Below the pieces are notes generated by a model. It was not told the origin of the DNA. It searched no databases and saw only the letters and a list, made by a program, of their open reading frames with translations. From assembly GCA_013816685.1 (NCBI GenBank), contig JACDDX010000015.1:1-12630 (forward strand): DNA of 12,630 bases, written 5' to 3'. Both the position numbers and the translations under genes were made by a program. This document shows, piece by piece, positions 6,873 to 12,630 of the stretch. Origin of the DNA: Gemmatimonadales bacterium (GTDB lineage: Bacteria; Gemmatimonadota; Gemmatimonadetes; Gemmatimonadales; GWC2-71-9). The first letter of the stretch is position 1; the number at the start of each line of letters is the position of its first letter.

Positions 6873-8000
6873 TCAGGCGGTCTTGCGCTTGCCCGACTTC
6901 TGCGTGCGCTTGCGTCCCTTCTTGATGGCGATGACGCCCGCCTCTTCCCTCGGCTGGCGATAGACGTACCGCTCACCCCGGAAATTCCGCAGCACCACCT
7001 CGTCATCGCCCATGCTCTCGACATAGTCGGGCAGGATGGGAATCTTCCCGCCGCCGCCCGGGGCGTCGATGACGAAGGCTGGGATCGCCAGGCCGCTGGT
7101 CCAGCCCCGCAGCGCCTTCATGATGGTAAGCCCGGTCTGGACCGAGGTGCGGAAGTGCTCCGCGCCCGCCACCTGATCGGCCATATAGATGTAGTAGGGG
7201 CGGACCCGTGCCATCAGCAGCCGGTGCATCAGTTGAATCATGACCTCGGGCGTGTCGTTCACGCCCTTGAGCAGCACGGTCTGGCAGCCCAGCGGAATGC
7301 CCGCATCGGCCAGCATGCCGAGCGCGTTCACAGCGGCGGGCGTCAGCTCGTCGGGATGATTGAAGTGCGTGTTGATGAAGAGCGGGTGGAACTTCCGCAG
7401 CATCGCGCAGAGCTCCGGGGTGATGCGCTCGGGCAGGTGGCAGGGCACCCGGCTGCCGATCCGGATGATCTGGATGTGCGGGATCGAGCGGAGCCGGGTC
7501 AGAATGGCCTCCAGCCGCCGGTCGTTGAGCAGCAGCGGATCGCCGCCCGACATGATGACGTCGCGGATCTCGGTGTGCTCCTCGAGGTAGCGGAACGCGC
7601 TCTCGAACTGCGACATCGGGATCTTCTCCGGGTCGCCCACCTTGCGCCGCCGGGTGCAGAAGCGGCAGTAGGTCGCGCACACCGGCGATACCAGGAACAG
7701 TGCCCGGTCGGGATAGCGGTGCGTGATGTTGGGGACCGGGCTGTCGGCGTCCTCGTTGAGCGAGTCCACCATCCCGTCCACGACGTCGAGCTCCTCGACC
7801 GATGGCACGTACTGCCGCCACATCGGGTCGTCGGGCGACTTGATCAGGTCCACCATGGCCGGCGAGATGCGGAACTCGAAGTTGTCCGCCGCCTCGCGCA
7901 GCCGATCGAGCTCGGGAAAGTGCTCGGTGCCGAACTTGGCGGCCAGCGCCTCCAGCGAGGCGATCGAGTTCTTCTTGAGAACTTCCTGCCAGGTCTCCAT
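6873..8000 (-). CDS. kamA: Lysine 2,3-aminomutase family radical SAM enzyme
   Basis: This 375-residue radical SAM, PLP-dependent enzyme is predicted to convert L-lysine to beta-lysine. The iron-sulphur motif is CATYCRFC (Cys108, Cys112, Cys115) followed by TRRRK. The SAM-binding SGGDP is at 151-155. The PLP lysine is Lys319 in APGGGGKIP. Asp275 (YIYMAD) and Asp312 (VIDAPGG) align with the two aspartates that bind the lysine side-chain amine in the clostridial enzyme, which supports lysine, not glutamate, as substrate. I chose the ATG at 8000 (METWQEVLKK), 4 bases after the GNAT stop. The frame is open for 41 more codons upstream, but these lie inside the GNAT gene. The N-terminus is somewhat shorter than in the clostridial 416-residue protein. 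The C-terminus has an unusual basic tail (about 360-375). It is the last gene of a four-gene operon with a GNAT and two ATP-grasp ligases. No EpmA or EF-P is near, so an EpmB role is less likely. Confidence 0.9.
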   Translation of the reverse strand: METWQEVLKKNSIASLEALAAKFGTEHFPELDRLREAADNFEFRISPAMVDLIKSPDDPMWRQYVPSVEELDVVDGMVDSLNEDADSPVPNITHRYPDRALFLVSPVCATYCRFCTRRRKVGDPEKIPMSQFESAFRYLEEHTEIRDVIMSGGDPLLLNDRRLEAILTRLRSIPHIQIIRIGSRVPCHLPERITPELCAMLRKFHPLFINTHFNHPDELTPAAVNALGMLADAGIPLGCQTVLLKGVNDTPEVMIQLMHRLLMARVRPYYIYMADQVAGAEHFRTSVQTGLTIMKALRGWTSGLAIPAFVIDAPGGGGKIPILPDYVESMGDDEVVLRNFRGERYVYRQPREEAGVIAIKKGRKRTQKSGKRKTA

Positions 8001-8004
8001 CGCT

Positions 8005-8496
8005 CTACCCGCTGCTGAGGGCTTTGGTGTAGACGACCTGATCGTCGCCTGGGGCATAAAACTCGGGAATGACCGCGACGCGCCGATAGCCGCGCGCCTC
8101 GTAAAAGGCGCGCGTGGCGGCATACGCCGGCCGGCCCGCTGTCTCCACCACGATCAGCCGCCCGCAACCGGCGAGGCGACGCTCCATCCGGGTGAGCAGG
8201 GCGGTACCGATGCCGGTGCCGTGTGCCCCCGGATCGACCGCGATCCAGTAGAGATCGTAGGTCCCCGCGGTGCAGGGGGTGGGCCCCCAGCAGATCCAGC
8301 CGGCGAGTTCTCCGTCCAGCTCGGCGCCGACAGCCGCGTAATCGGGCGAGCCGGCAATCGCCGCGTCGAACACTTCCAGCGCGACCGGGATCTCGGCGTC
8401 ACCGAAGACGCCCACCGCACGTGTGATGGATTCGATCCGGCCGCGGTCCACAGGGCTCAGGTCCCGCAGCCGCGGCAGAGAGGCGACGGGATTCAC
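8005..8496 (-). CDS. GNAT family N-acetyltransferase
   Basis: The product has 163 residues and starts at a GTG that overlaps the stop of the upstream ATP-grasp gene (GTGA). The fold is complete. Strand beta4 is DLYWIAVDP (81-89), the acetyl-CoA pyrophosphate loop is HGTGIG (92-97) followed by the alpha3 helix, beta5 is LIVVETAG, and the terminal AATRAFYEARGYR (126-138) and EFYAPGDDQVVYTKAL segments are of standard GNAT type. An N-terminal helical lead (1-50) may form the acceptor site. Known beta-lysine acetyltransferases (AblB, Bacillus YodP) are longer, so this is not an obvious orthologue. Its place 4 bases before kamA suggests that the acceptor is beta-lysine, or a product made from it by the two ligases. 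The acceptor cannot be read from the sequence. Confidence 0.85.
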   Translation of the reverse strand: MNPVASLPRLRDLSPVDRGRIESITRAVGVFGDAEIPVALEVFDAAIAGSPDYAAVGAELDGELAGWICWGPTPCTAGTYDLYWIAVDPGAHGTGIGTALLTRMERRLAGCGRLIVVETAGRPAYAATRAFYEARGYRRVAVIPEFYAPGDDQVVYTKALSSG

Positions 8497-9503
8497 GCCG
8501 CGGATGCGCCGCTCACCAGCACGTCGGCGGCGCGGTGGCTCTGGGAGCGCATGAGCGCTTCATCCACCACCTGCATGACGAGATCGTCGTAGCTCCAGCC
8601 GAAGGCCCGCGCCATTCGCGCGAGTCCGGCGTTGCTCGACAGGTCGGGACAGGGATTCACCTCGAGCACGTAGGGCTGCCCGTCTTCGCCGAGCCGGAGG
8701 TCGACCCGGCCATAGCCCTCGCCCTCGGACATGTGCTCCCATGCGGCGCGGGCCACCTGCCCGATCCGGTGGGCGAGCTCGTGATCGATGTCGGCGGGAC
8801 AGGTGGGGATGGTCCCCTCGTCCTCGGGGCTGCCGGGCAGCCATTTGGCGGCGTAGCTCACGATCGGCCAGCTGCCCTCGGGCATCGTGTCGAAGTTGAT
8901 CTCGGAGACGGGCAGCATGCGGGTGCCGACGAAGCCGACGTTGAACTCGCGGCCAGCCACGTACTCCTGCACCATGACCTCTTCGAACTGCTCCAGCATG
9001 AGGGCGACGCGCTTCTTGAGCGCGCGCTTCGAGGTGCAGACGGCGCCGTTGTCGATGCCGACGCTCGCGTCCTCGGCCGACGGCTTCACGATGGCCGGGA
9101 GGGGAAAATCGGTGGGCGTCTTGTTCCCCTGGGCGAGCATGAAGGCGGGGACCGGGAGACCGGCGGCGGCCAGCAGCGTGTTGGCCACGTGCTTCCGGTG
9201 GGAGATCGTGGTGGTCCAGTGCCGGCAGCCGGTGAAGGGCACGCCGGCGAGCTCGAGCGTGCCGACCACGAAATCCTCGAACCGGGCGTGGCCGTTGATC
9301 CCCTCGCAGAGATTGAAGACCAGGTCCGCGCGGCGGAGCCGGCTGAGCCAGCGGAAGTCGCCCAGCCGGACCGGCAGCAGCTCGACGTCGTGACCGCGGC
9401 GGCGGAGGACGTCGCGCACCTCGTGGACGTTGGAGACGACCGCCGCCACGTCCTGCGAGCTCCACTCGTCGCTGCCCGCGTCGAAGATGATCGCGATCTT
9501 CAT
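8493..9503 (-). CDS. ATP-grasp ligase B (D-alanine-D-alanine ligase-like)
   Basis: This is a 336-residue ATP-grasp protein. The start ATG shares one base with the stop of ligase A (TGATG). An N-terminal Rossmann-like strand, MKIAIIFDAGSDEW, leads into LVFNLCEGI (61-69), the pre-ATP-grasp signature of Ddl-like enzymes. ATP-binding residues follow: Lys140 in AIVKPSAEDASVGID, Glu180 in VQEYVAGREFNVG, GRVDLR (265-270), and the metal-binding VLEVNPCPDLSS (279-290). The family joins a carboxylate, as an acyl phosphate, to an amine. The substrate-side loop in the last motif (NPCPDLSS) differs from that of ligase A (NPLPG), so the two paralogues probably use different substrates. Neither sits with cell-wall genes such as murC or ftsQ. 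Their operon with KamA and GNAT points to a small-molecule or peptide product instead of peptidoglycan, which is inference. Confidence 0.85.
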   Translation of the reverse strand: MKIAIIFDAGSDEWSSQDVAAVVSNVHEVRDVLRRRGHDVELLPVRLGDFRWLSRLRRADLVFNLCEGINGHARFEDFVVGTLELAGVPFTGCRHWTTTISHRKHVANTLLAAAGLPVPAFMLAQGNKTPTDFPLPAIVKPSAEDASVGIDNGAVCTSKRALKKRVALMLEQFEEVMVQEYVAGREFNVGFVGTRMLPVSEINFDTMPEGSWPIVSYAAKWLPGSPEDEGTIPTCPADIDHELAHRIGQVARAAWEHMSEGEGYGRVDLRLGEDGQPYVLEVNPCPDLSSNAGLARMARAFGWSYDDLVMQVVDEALMRSQSHRAADVLVSGASAA

Positions 9504-10579
9504 CAGGCTACCTCCGCCAGGAGTGATCGACCGCTGATACGTCGCCAGGCGATGTCGGCAACGGTGCGGATCAGATCGTCGTAGCTCATCCCGGCGGCCG
9601 CGGCAGCCTTGGGGAAACAGCTGTGCTCACGGGGATCGGGGAGAACGCCCGGAAGCGGGTTGAGCTCGACGACCATCGGGCGACCAGCGGCATCACAGCG
9701 AATGTCGATGCGGCACCAGTCACGGCAATCCAGGGCGCGGTAGGCCGCGAGAGCGGCAGCGCGAATCTCATGGGCGAGAGCCTCGGGAACTCTCGCGGGG
9801 CATTCGAAAATGTCGAGCGGGTTGCTCGGCGTGTCCCAGAGCCACTTGGCTTCGTAGCCATAGATGGGTGGGGCACCGGGCGGCAGCGCATCAAAACGCA
9901 TGCCGACAATCGGAAGGCATCGCGTGTCGTTGCCGTTGCCGAGCACCGCGACGGTGAACTCCAGGCCCGGGAGATACGTCTCGATGAGCACCGGCTCGGT
10001 GTAGGTCGCGATGAGCTTCGATGCCTGACGCGCCAGTTGCGAGCGGTTCCGGCAGACGCTCTTGCTCGTGATCCCCTTGCCCGATCCCTCGAACGCGGGC
10101 TTCACGAAGACCGGAAAGTCGAGCTCGGCACGTCGCGCGTCGTCCAAAGTCTTCGCGAGCACGAAGGGGGCGGTGGGCACCCCGTGGAAGGCGAGGACTT
10201 CCTTCGCGCGAGCCTTGTGCAGGGCGAGTCCGAGCGTCAGCGGATCGGACGCATGACAGGGAATCCCGAAAAACTCACAGATCGCCGGCACGTGCCCCTC
10301 GCGGTTGGGACCGTACAGGCCTTCGGCGATGTTGAACACGAAGTCGGGCCGGACCAGCATGAGGCGCGCGGGAAAATCCACGTTCGCCTCGAGACGAAAG
10401 ACCTCTCCTACGGTGCCGAGCGCCCGTTCCACCGCGTCGATCGTCGCGGGATCGTCCCACTCGGCGTAGAGATCGTTGTTCTGCTGCGTGGGGGTACAGG
10501 GGGAGTCGGAGTCCGCCCCGGCTCGGGGCGCCGGTGCCTGTGGCTTCAGATTGAAGGCGAGTCCGATCCGAACTGCCAA
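9503..10579 (-). CDS. ATP-grasp ligase A (D-alanine-D-alanine ligase-like), first gene of the operon
   Basis: The product has 358 residues and starts at TTG (10579). The evidence for this start is a GAGGGAG ribosome site at 10583-10589 just before it, an in-frame TAG shortly upstream, and the fact that the first strand (VRIGLAFNLKP) begins at once, as in Ddl-like relatives. A 20-residue insertion rich in Pro, Ala and Ser (about 14-33) precedes the acidic YAEWDDPATIDAV. FVFNIAEGLYG (80-90) is the Ddl-like signature. The ATP-grasp motifs are Lys160 in FVKPAFEGSGKGI, Glu200 in IETYLPGLEF, CRIDIR (289-294), and VVELNPLPG (303-311). The glycine-rich loop and metal ligands are intact, so an active ligase is expected. 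It shares its layout, but only modest sequence, with ligase B next to it, suggesting an old duplication. The first position and rare TTG start, right behind a terminator-like hairpin, suggest restrained or regulated expression. Confidence 0.85.
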   Translation of the reverse strand: MAVRIGLAFNLKPQAPAPRAGADSDSPCTPTQQNNDLYAEWDDPATIDAVERALGTVGEVFRLEANVDFPARLMLVRPDFVFNIAEGLYGPNREGHVPAICEFFGIPCHASDPLTLGLALHKARAKEVLAFHGVPTAPFVLAKTLDDARRAELDFPVFVKPAFEGSGKGITSKSVCRNRSQLARQASKLIATYTEPVLIETYLPGLEFTVAVLGNGNDTRCLPIVGMRFDALPPGAPPIYGYEAKWLWDTPSNPLDIFECPARVPEALAHEIRAAALAAYRALDCRDWCRIDIRCDAAGRPMVVELNPLPGVLPDPREHSCFPKAAAAAGMSYDDLIRTVADIAWRRISGRSLLAEVA

Positions 10580-10592
10580 ATGCTCCCTCTAC

Positions 10593-10620
10593 AAAAAAGG
10601 CCGTCTACCAGAGACGAGCC
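10593..10620 (-). terminator. Terminator-like hairpin with T6 tract in the leader of the ligase/KamA operon (candidate attenuator)
   Basis: On the minus strand GGC-T-CGTCT pairs with AGACG-GCC around a CTGGT loop: 8 bp with one bulged T, followed at once by TTTTTT (10598-10593). This is a good intrinsic terminator reading toward the ligase A gene. Its T-tract ends 13 bases before the TTG start, and the GAGGGAG ribosome site follows directly. Because thyX already has its own terminator upstream, this second one probably lies inside the operon's leader RNA and could act as an attenuator. Confidence 0.6.
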
Positions 10621-10712
10621 GCGGTGAGTTAGGCGCTTCGATGCAAACCAAAGTAAGAAATTGCTTTCGGGCGCACAATACTTTTTCGACATTCACTTCG
10701 TGATCGCACGTG
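10621..10712 (-). promoter_or_regulatory. AT-richer leader/promoter region of the ligase/KamA operon
   Basis: These 92 bases between the two hairpins are clearly richer in A and T than the surroundings, as expected of a promoter. TATTGT (minus strand, 10680-10675) could be a -10, and a TTGTGC-17-TTACTT-like arrangement also exists, but neither is a strong match, so I name the region and not a site. I found no match to a riboswitch that I know, including the lysine riboswitch, which is much longer. Confidence 0.35.
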
Positions 10713-10740
10713 AAAACAGCGCGCGAAGCATCGCGCGCTG
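10713..10740 (-). terminator. thyX intrinsic terminator
   Basis: A perfect 10-bp stem, CAGCGCGCGA with TCGCGCGCTG, around a 4-base loop (TGCT on the minus strand) is followed by TTTT (10716-10713). It begins 28 bases after the thyX stop codon at 10769. Confidence 0.8.
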
Positions 10741-10768
10741 CATGAATTCTGGCGTGATGCGATGCGGG

Positions 10769-11521
10769 TCACACTTTATGAAAGCCCACGCGACCGGATT
10801 CGCCGCCGTCCTCGGCGCGATAGATCTTGAAATCGGCGAAGAGCGCGGGCGATTCTCCCTCGAGCACACGGAGGCAGGCGACCGCCATCCGCCGGATCTC
10901 GAGCTCGGCCCCCTCACCGAGCCGAAGCTCCAGCATCGTGCGCCAGGCGCGGACGTTCGCGCTGACGACGATCTTCACCTCGGTGGCGTTGGGCAGAACG
11001 CTCCGCGCCGCCTCGCGGGCCATCTTCCGCCGGTGCACCGCGCTCTCCACCGACGCGTAGCGTGTCATGAGCTGCTCCACCGCGGCGACGTACGCGGCCT
11101 GCGCCGCGGCCACCTGCCGCTCCCACGCCTGCTCGAGGGCGCCCTCCCCCTGGATCGCCGGCGGCATCACGAACGCCGCGTGCGACTCGTCCACGTAGCG
11201 TTGCGAAAGCTGGGAAAATCCGAACCCCGCCCTGTGCCGCACCAACTCGTGGCTGCAGGAGCGCGAGATCCCCTCGATGAGCATCACGTAGGTGGCGTGC
11301 TCGAACACCGACCCATGCCCCTGCTTGAGGATGTTCCCCAGATACTCGGCCGTCGTCCGGCCCGCCGGGTTGTGCTGGCTCATGTAGCAGAGCCGGCCGG
11401 CGAACTCGGCCAGCCGCTCGCCGTCGCTGCTCTCGCCCTTCCACTGGACCGGCAGGTGCGGCGGCTCGAGAAACTGCGGACGGGCGATGAGGGAGACGCG
11501 GGGTTGGCGGAGAATCTCCAT
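10769..11521 (-). CDS. thyX: Flavin-dependent thymidylate synthase ThyX
   Basis: The product has 250 residues. ThyX methylates dUMP to dTMP using methylene-tetrahydrofolate, with FAD and NADPH. The HGSVFEHATY segment (69-78) matches the conserved region that precedes the signature motif. The signature is RHRAGFGFSQLSQRY (95-109). The classical form is RHRxxSxNxxSxR; here it is one residue longer, with Phe at the usual Ser and Asn positions, and the terminal S-Q-R-Y is kept. The C-terminal half has SVLPNATEVKIVVSANVRAW (174-193) and LELRLGEGAELEIRRMA (197-213), which carry the second FAD/dUMP-binding arginines. The length is usual for the family. The gene starts 14 bases after the stop of the FAD-linked oxidase, so the two are probably cotranscribed, and it has its own terminator. 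The identification is firm despite the variant motif. Confidence 0.92.
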   Translation of the reverse strand: MEILRQPRVSLIARPQFLEPPHLPVQWKGESSDGERLAEFAGRLCYMSQHNPAGRTTAEYLGNILKQGHGSVFEHATYVMLIEGISRSCSHELVRHRAGFGFSQLSQRYVDESHAAFVMPPAIQGEGALEQAWERQVAAAQAAYVAAVEQLMTRYASVESAVHRRKMAREAARSVLPNATEVKIVVSANVRAWRTMLELRLGEGAELEIRRMAVACLRVLEGESPALFADFKIYRAEDGGESGRVGFHKV

Positions 11522-11535
11522 GGGACTCGACAGGG

Positions 11536-12630
11536 TCAGGGGTGGATGGCCGCGGGACCGGTCAGCGGGACCGGGTCCGCGTCGGCAAGATCGAGACGGC
11601 AGCGGGCGTAGCCGCCCTGACGTTCGATGTCACGAAGGGCGCGGGCGATATCCGGCGGCAGCTCGCAGGCGCCATCGCCCACCTTGAGCCGCGAGAGCGG
11701 TGGCTCACCCGAGGGCAGCACGATGCCGGGATTGAAGAGACCGGCCGGATCGAAGGCCCGCTTGACCAGCCGGAAGAGCGCCACGATCTCCTTCCCGTAC
11801 AGCGCCTCCAGGAAGCCGGCGCGGAGCCGGCCATCGCCGTGCTCACCCGAGGGAGTGCCTCCGAGGCGGACGACGGTGTCGGTGACGTCGGCAAGCAGCC
11901 CGGCCACCGCGGCCTCCCAGCCGGGCCGGTCGACCTCGGGGAGCAGGTTGACGTGCACGTGCCCGTCGCCGGCATGGCCGAAGAGCACGACCTGGATTCC
12001 ATATCGCTCGCCCGCGGCGCGCACGGCGCGTACGTAGTCACCCATCCGGGCGACGGGCACGCAGGCATCCTCGATGACCTGGAGTGAGCGGCGCTGGTCG
12101 GACAATGCGGCGAGGATCGGGCTCGCTGCGTGGCGCAGTGCCCAGAGCCGCCCGGCGTCCTCGGGCGTGAGCGCGGTCTCGACCGCGCCGGCGTGCGGGC
12201 TGACGGCGAGCGCCGCGTCGTGCGTCGCCGCGACGAGCGTCGCCTCGTCGTCGCGCTCGAGCTCGACGAGCAGGATGGCCTCGTCACCGGGCGCGCCCAC
12301 CAGCTCGAGGAAGGTGCGATCCAGGAGCTCGACCGCCGATGGTGAGATGGGGAGCAGCGCGGCGACCGCGGGCGCCAGAGCATCGAGCGACGCGAGCGTG
12401 ACACGGAGCCCGGCCCGGCACGGCGGCACCCGATCGAGCCGCCACGCAACATCGGTCACGATGCCGAGGGTACCCTCGGCCCCGATCACCAGGTCCAGGA
12501 GGTCGCCGGAACGGAGCCACGCATCCAGCGCGTAACCCGACGAGTTCTTGGTGGTGCGGGGGAATCGGCGGACGACCTTGCCCGCCGCGGCGCGGATCAC
12601 CGGCTCGGCCTCGCGCGCAAATCGCGCGAC
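11536..12630 (-). CDS. FAD-linked oxidase/dehydrogenase (GlcD/YdiJ-type), 5' end outside window
   Basis: The frame is open through the right edge, so the 364 residues seen lack the N-terminus and most of the FAD-binding (PCMH-type) domain. What remains starts at the end of that domain (TTKNSSGYALDAW, DLVIGAEGTLGIVTDV). The FAD-linked oxidase C-terminal domain then follows in full: EDACVPVARMGDYV, FGHAGDGHVHVNL (about 217-229 of the visible part), GGTPSGEHGDGRLR (257-270), and RAFDPAGLFNPGIVLP (291-306). The His and Glu/His residues in these motifs bind the metal and the 2-hydroxy acid in the family. The likely reaction is oxidation of a D-2-hydroxy acid such as D-lactate, glycolate or D-2-hydroxyglutarate; the exact substrate cannot be read. 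YdiJ-like proteins continue into an iron-sulphur domain, but this one ends about 60 residues after the core, so that domain is absent or encoded separately. It precedes thyX by 14 bases. Confidence 0.85.
   Translation of the reverse strand, partial: VARFAREAEPVIRAAAGKVVRRFPRTTKNSSGYALDAWLRSGDLLDLVIGAEGTLGIVTDVAWRLDRVPPCRAGLRVTLASLDALAPAVAALLPISPSAVELLDRTFLELVGAPGDEAILLVELERDDEATLVAATHDAALAVSPHAGAVETALTPEDAGRLWALRHAASPILAALSDQRRSLQVIEDACVPVARMGDYVRAVRAAGERYGIQVVLFGHAGDGHVHVNLLPEVDRPGWEAAVAGLLADVTDTVVRLGGTPSGEHGDGRLRAGFLEALYGKEIVALFRLVKRAFDPAGLFNPGIVLPSGEPPLSRLKVGDGACELPPDIARALRDIERQGGYARCRLDLADADPVPLTGPAAIHP

Noticed and set aside
8001..8123. Upstream extension of KamA by 41 residues
   Set aside because: The extension lies inside the GNAT gene, reads as low-complexity Arg/Ser/Pro sequence, and the conserved N-terminus starts at the METWQE methionine.
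8493..10579. The ATP-grasp pair as housekeeping D-alanine-D-alanine ligase genes for the cell wall
   Set aside because: There are two different copies, with no mur, fts or alanine racemase genes beside them, and both are translationally coupled to a GNAT and kamA. The fold is Ddl-like, but the context does not support a peptidoglycan role, though it cannot be excluded.
10628..10634. GTTAGGC, which matches the integron attC end motif GTTRRRY
   Set aside because: No paired RYYYAAC partner, no attC-sized imperfect palindrome, no integrase, and no cassette-like neighbours. A seven-base match is expected by chance.
1..12630. CRISPR array, tRNA, rRNA or insertion sequence
   Set aside because: No regularly spaced direct repeats, no cloverleaf or rRNA-like stretch, and no transposase motif or flanking terminal repeats were seen by eye, even around the Rhs remnant.

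Overview
This is a GC-rich bacterial chromosomal window with tightly packed genes on both strands, several of them coupled by overlapping stop and start codons. I would place it in Gemmatimonadota or a neighbouring phylum such as Acidobacteriota or Myxococcota. The basis is the GC content, the EF-G-2-like factor, ThyX in place of ThyA (none is seen here), and several small signal-peptide or lipoprotein genes. This placement is inference and has not been checked by phylogeny.

Layout. (1) 1-2330 is accessory DNA with visibly lower GC and more mixed codon use. On the minus strand it holds a 5'-complete, 3'-cut DUF2235 alpha/beta-hydrolase of the family that includes type VI secretion phospholipase effectors. 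Divergent to it are the decayed C-terminal end of an Rhs-repeat protein and an orphan reading-frame fragment. (2) 2330-3393 has a small exported hydrophobic protein and a convergent DUF1097 membrane protein, with a strong 13-bp hairpin between them. (3) 3540-5992 is a plus-strand pair: an EF-G-like translational GTPase with altered GTPase motifs, and a translationally coupled DUF2784 membrane protein. (4) 5965-6771 is a convergent DUF4382-like lipoprotein. (5) 6873-10579 on the minus strand is a four-gene, tightly coupled operon. Its transcription order is ATP-grasp ligase A, ATP-grasp ligase B, GNAT acetyltransferase, lysine 2,3-aminomutase (KamA family). (6) 10769-12630 on the minus strand is an FAD-linked oxidase (5' end outside the window) followed by thyX, which has its own terminator.

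The most interesting item is the four-gene operon. KamA should make beta-lysine; the substrate and cofactor residues are all present. In known ablAB/kamA-yodP pairs a GNAT enzyme acetylates beta-lysine to give an osmolyte. Here a small GNAT sits with KamA, and two non-identical DdlA/carboxylate-amine-type ATP-grasp ligases are added upstream. The simplest reading is a pathway to an acetylated and/or peptide-linked beta-amino-acid product, either a compatible solute or a small peptidic metabolite. I know of no characterised pathway with this exact gene set. A terminator-like hairpin with a T6 tract ends only 13 bases before the first start codon, after thyX has already been given its own terminator. 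This suggests that the operon is controlled by transcription attenuation.
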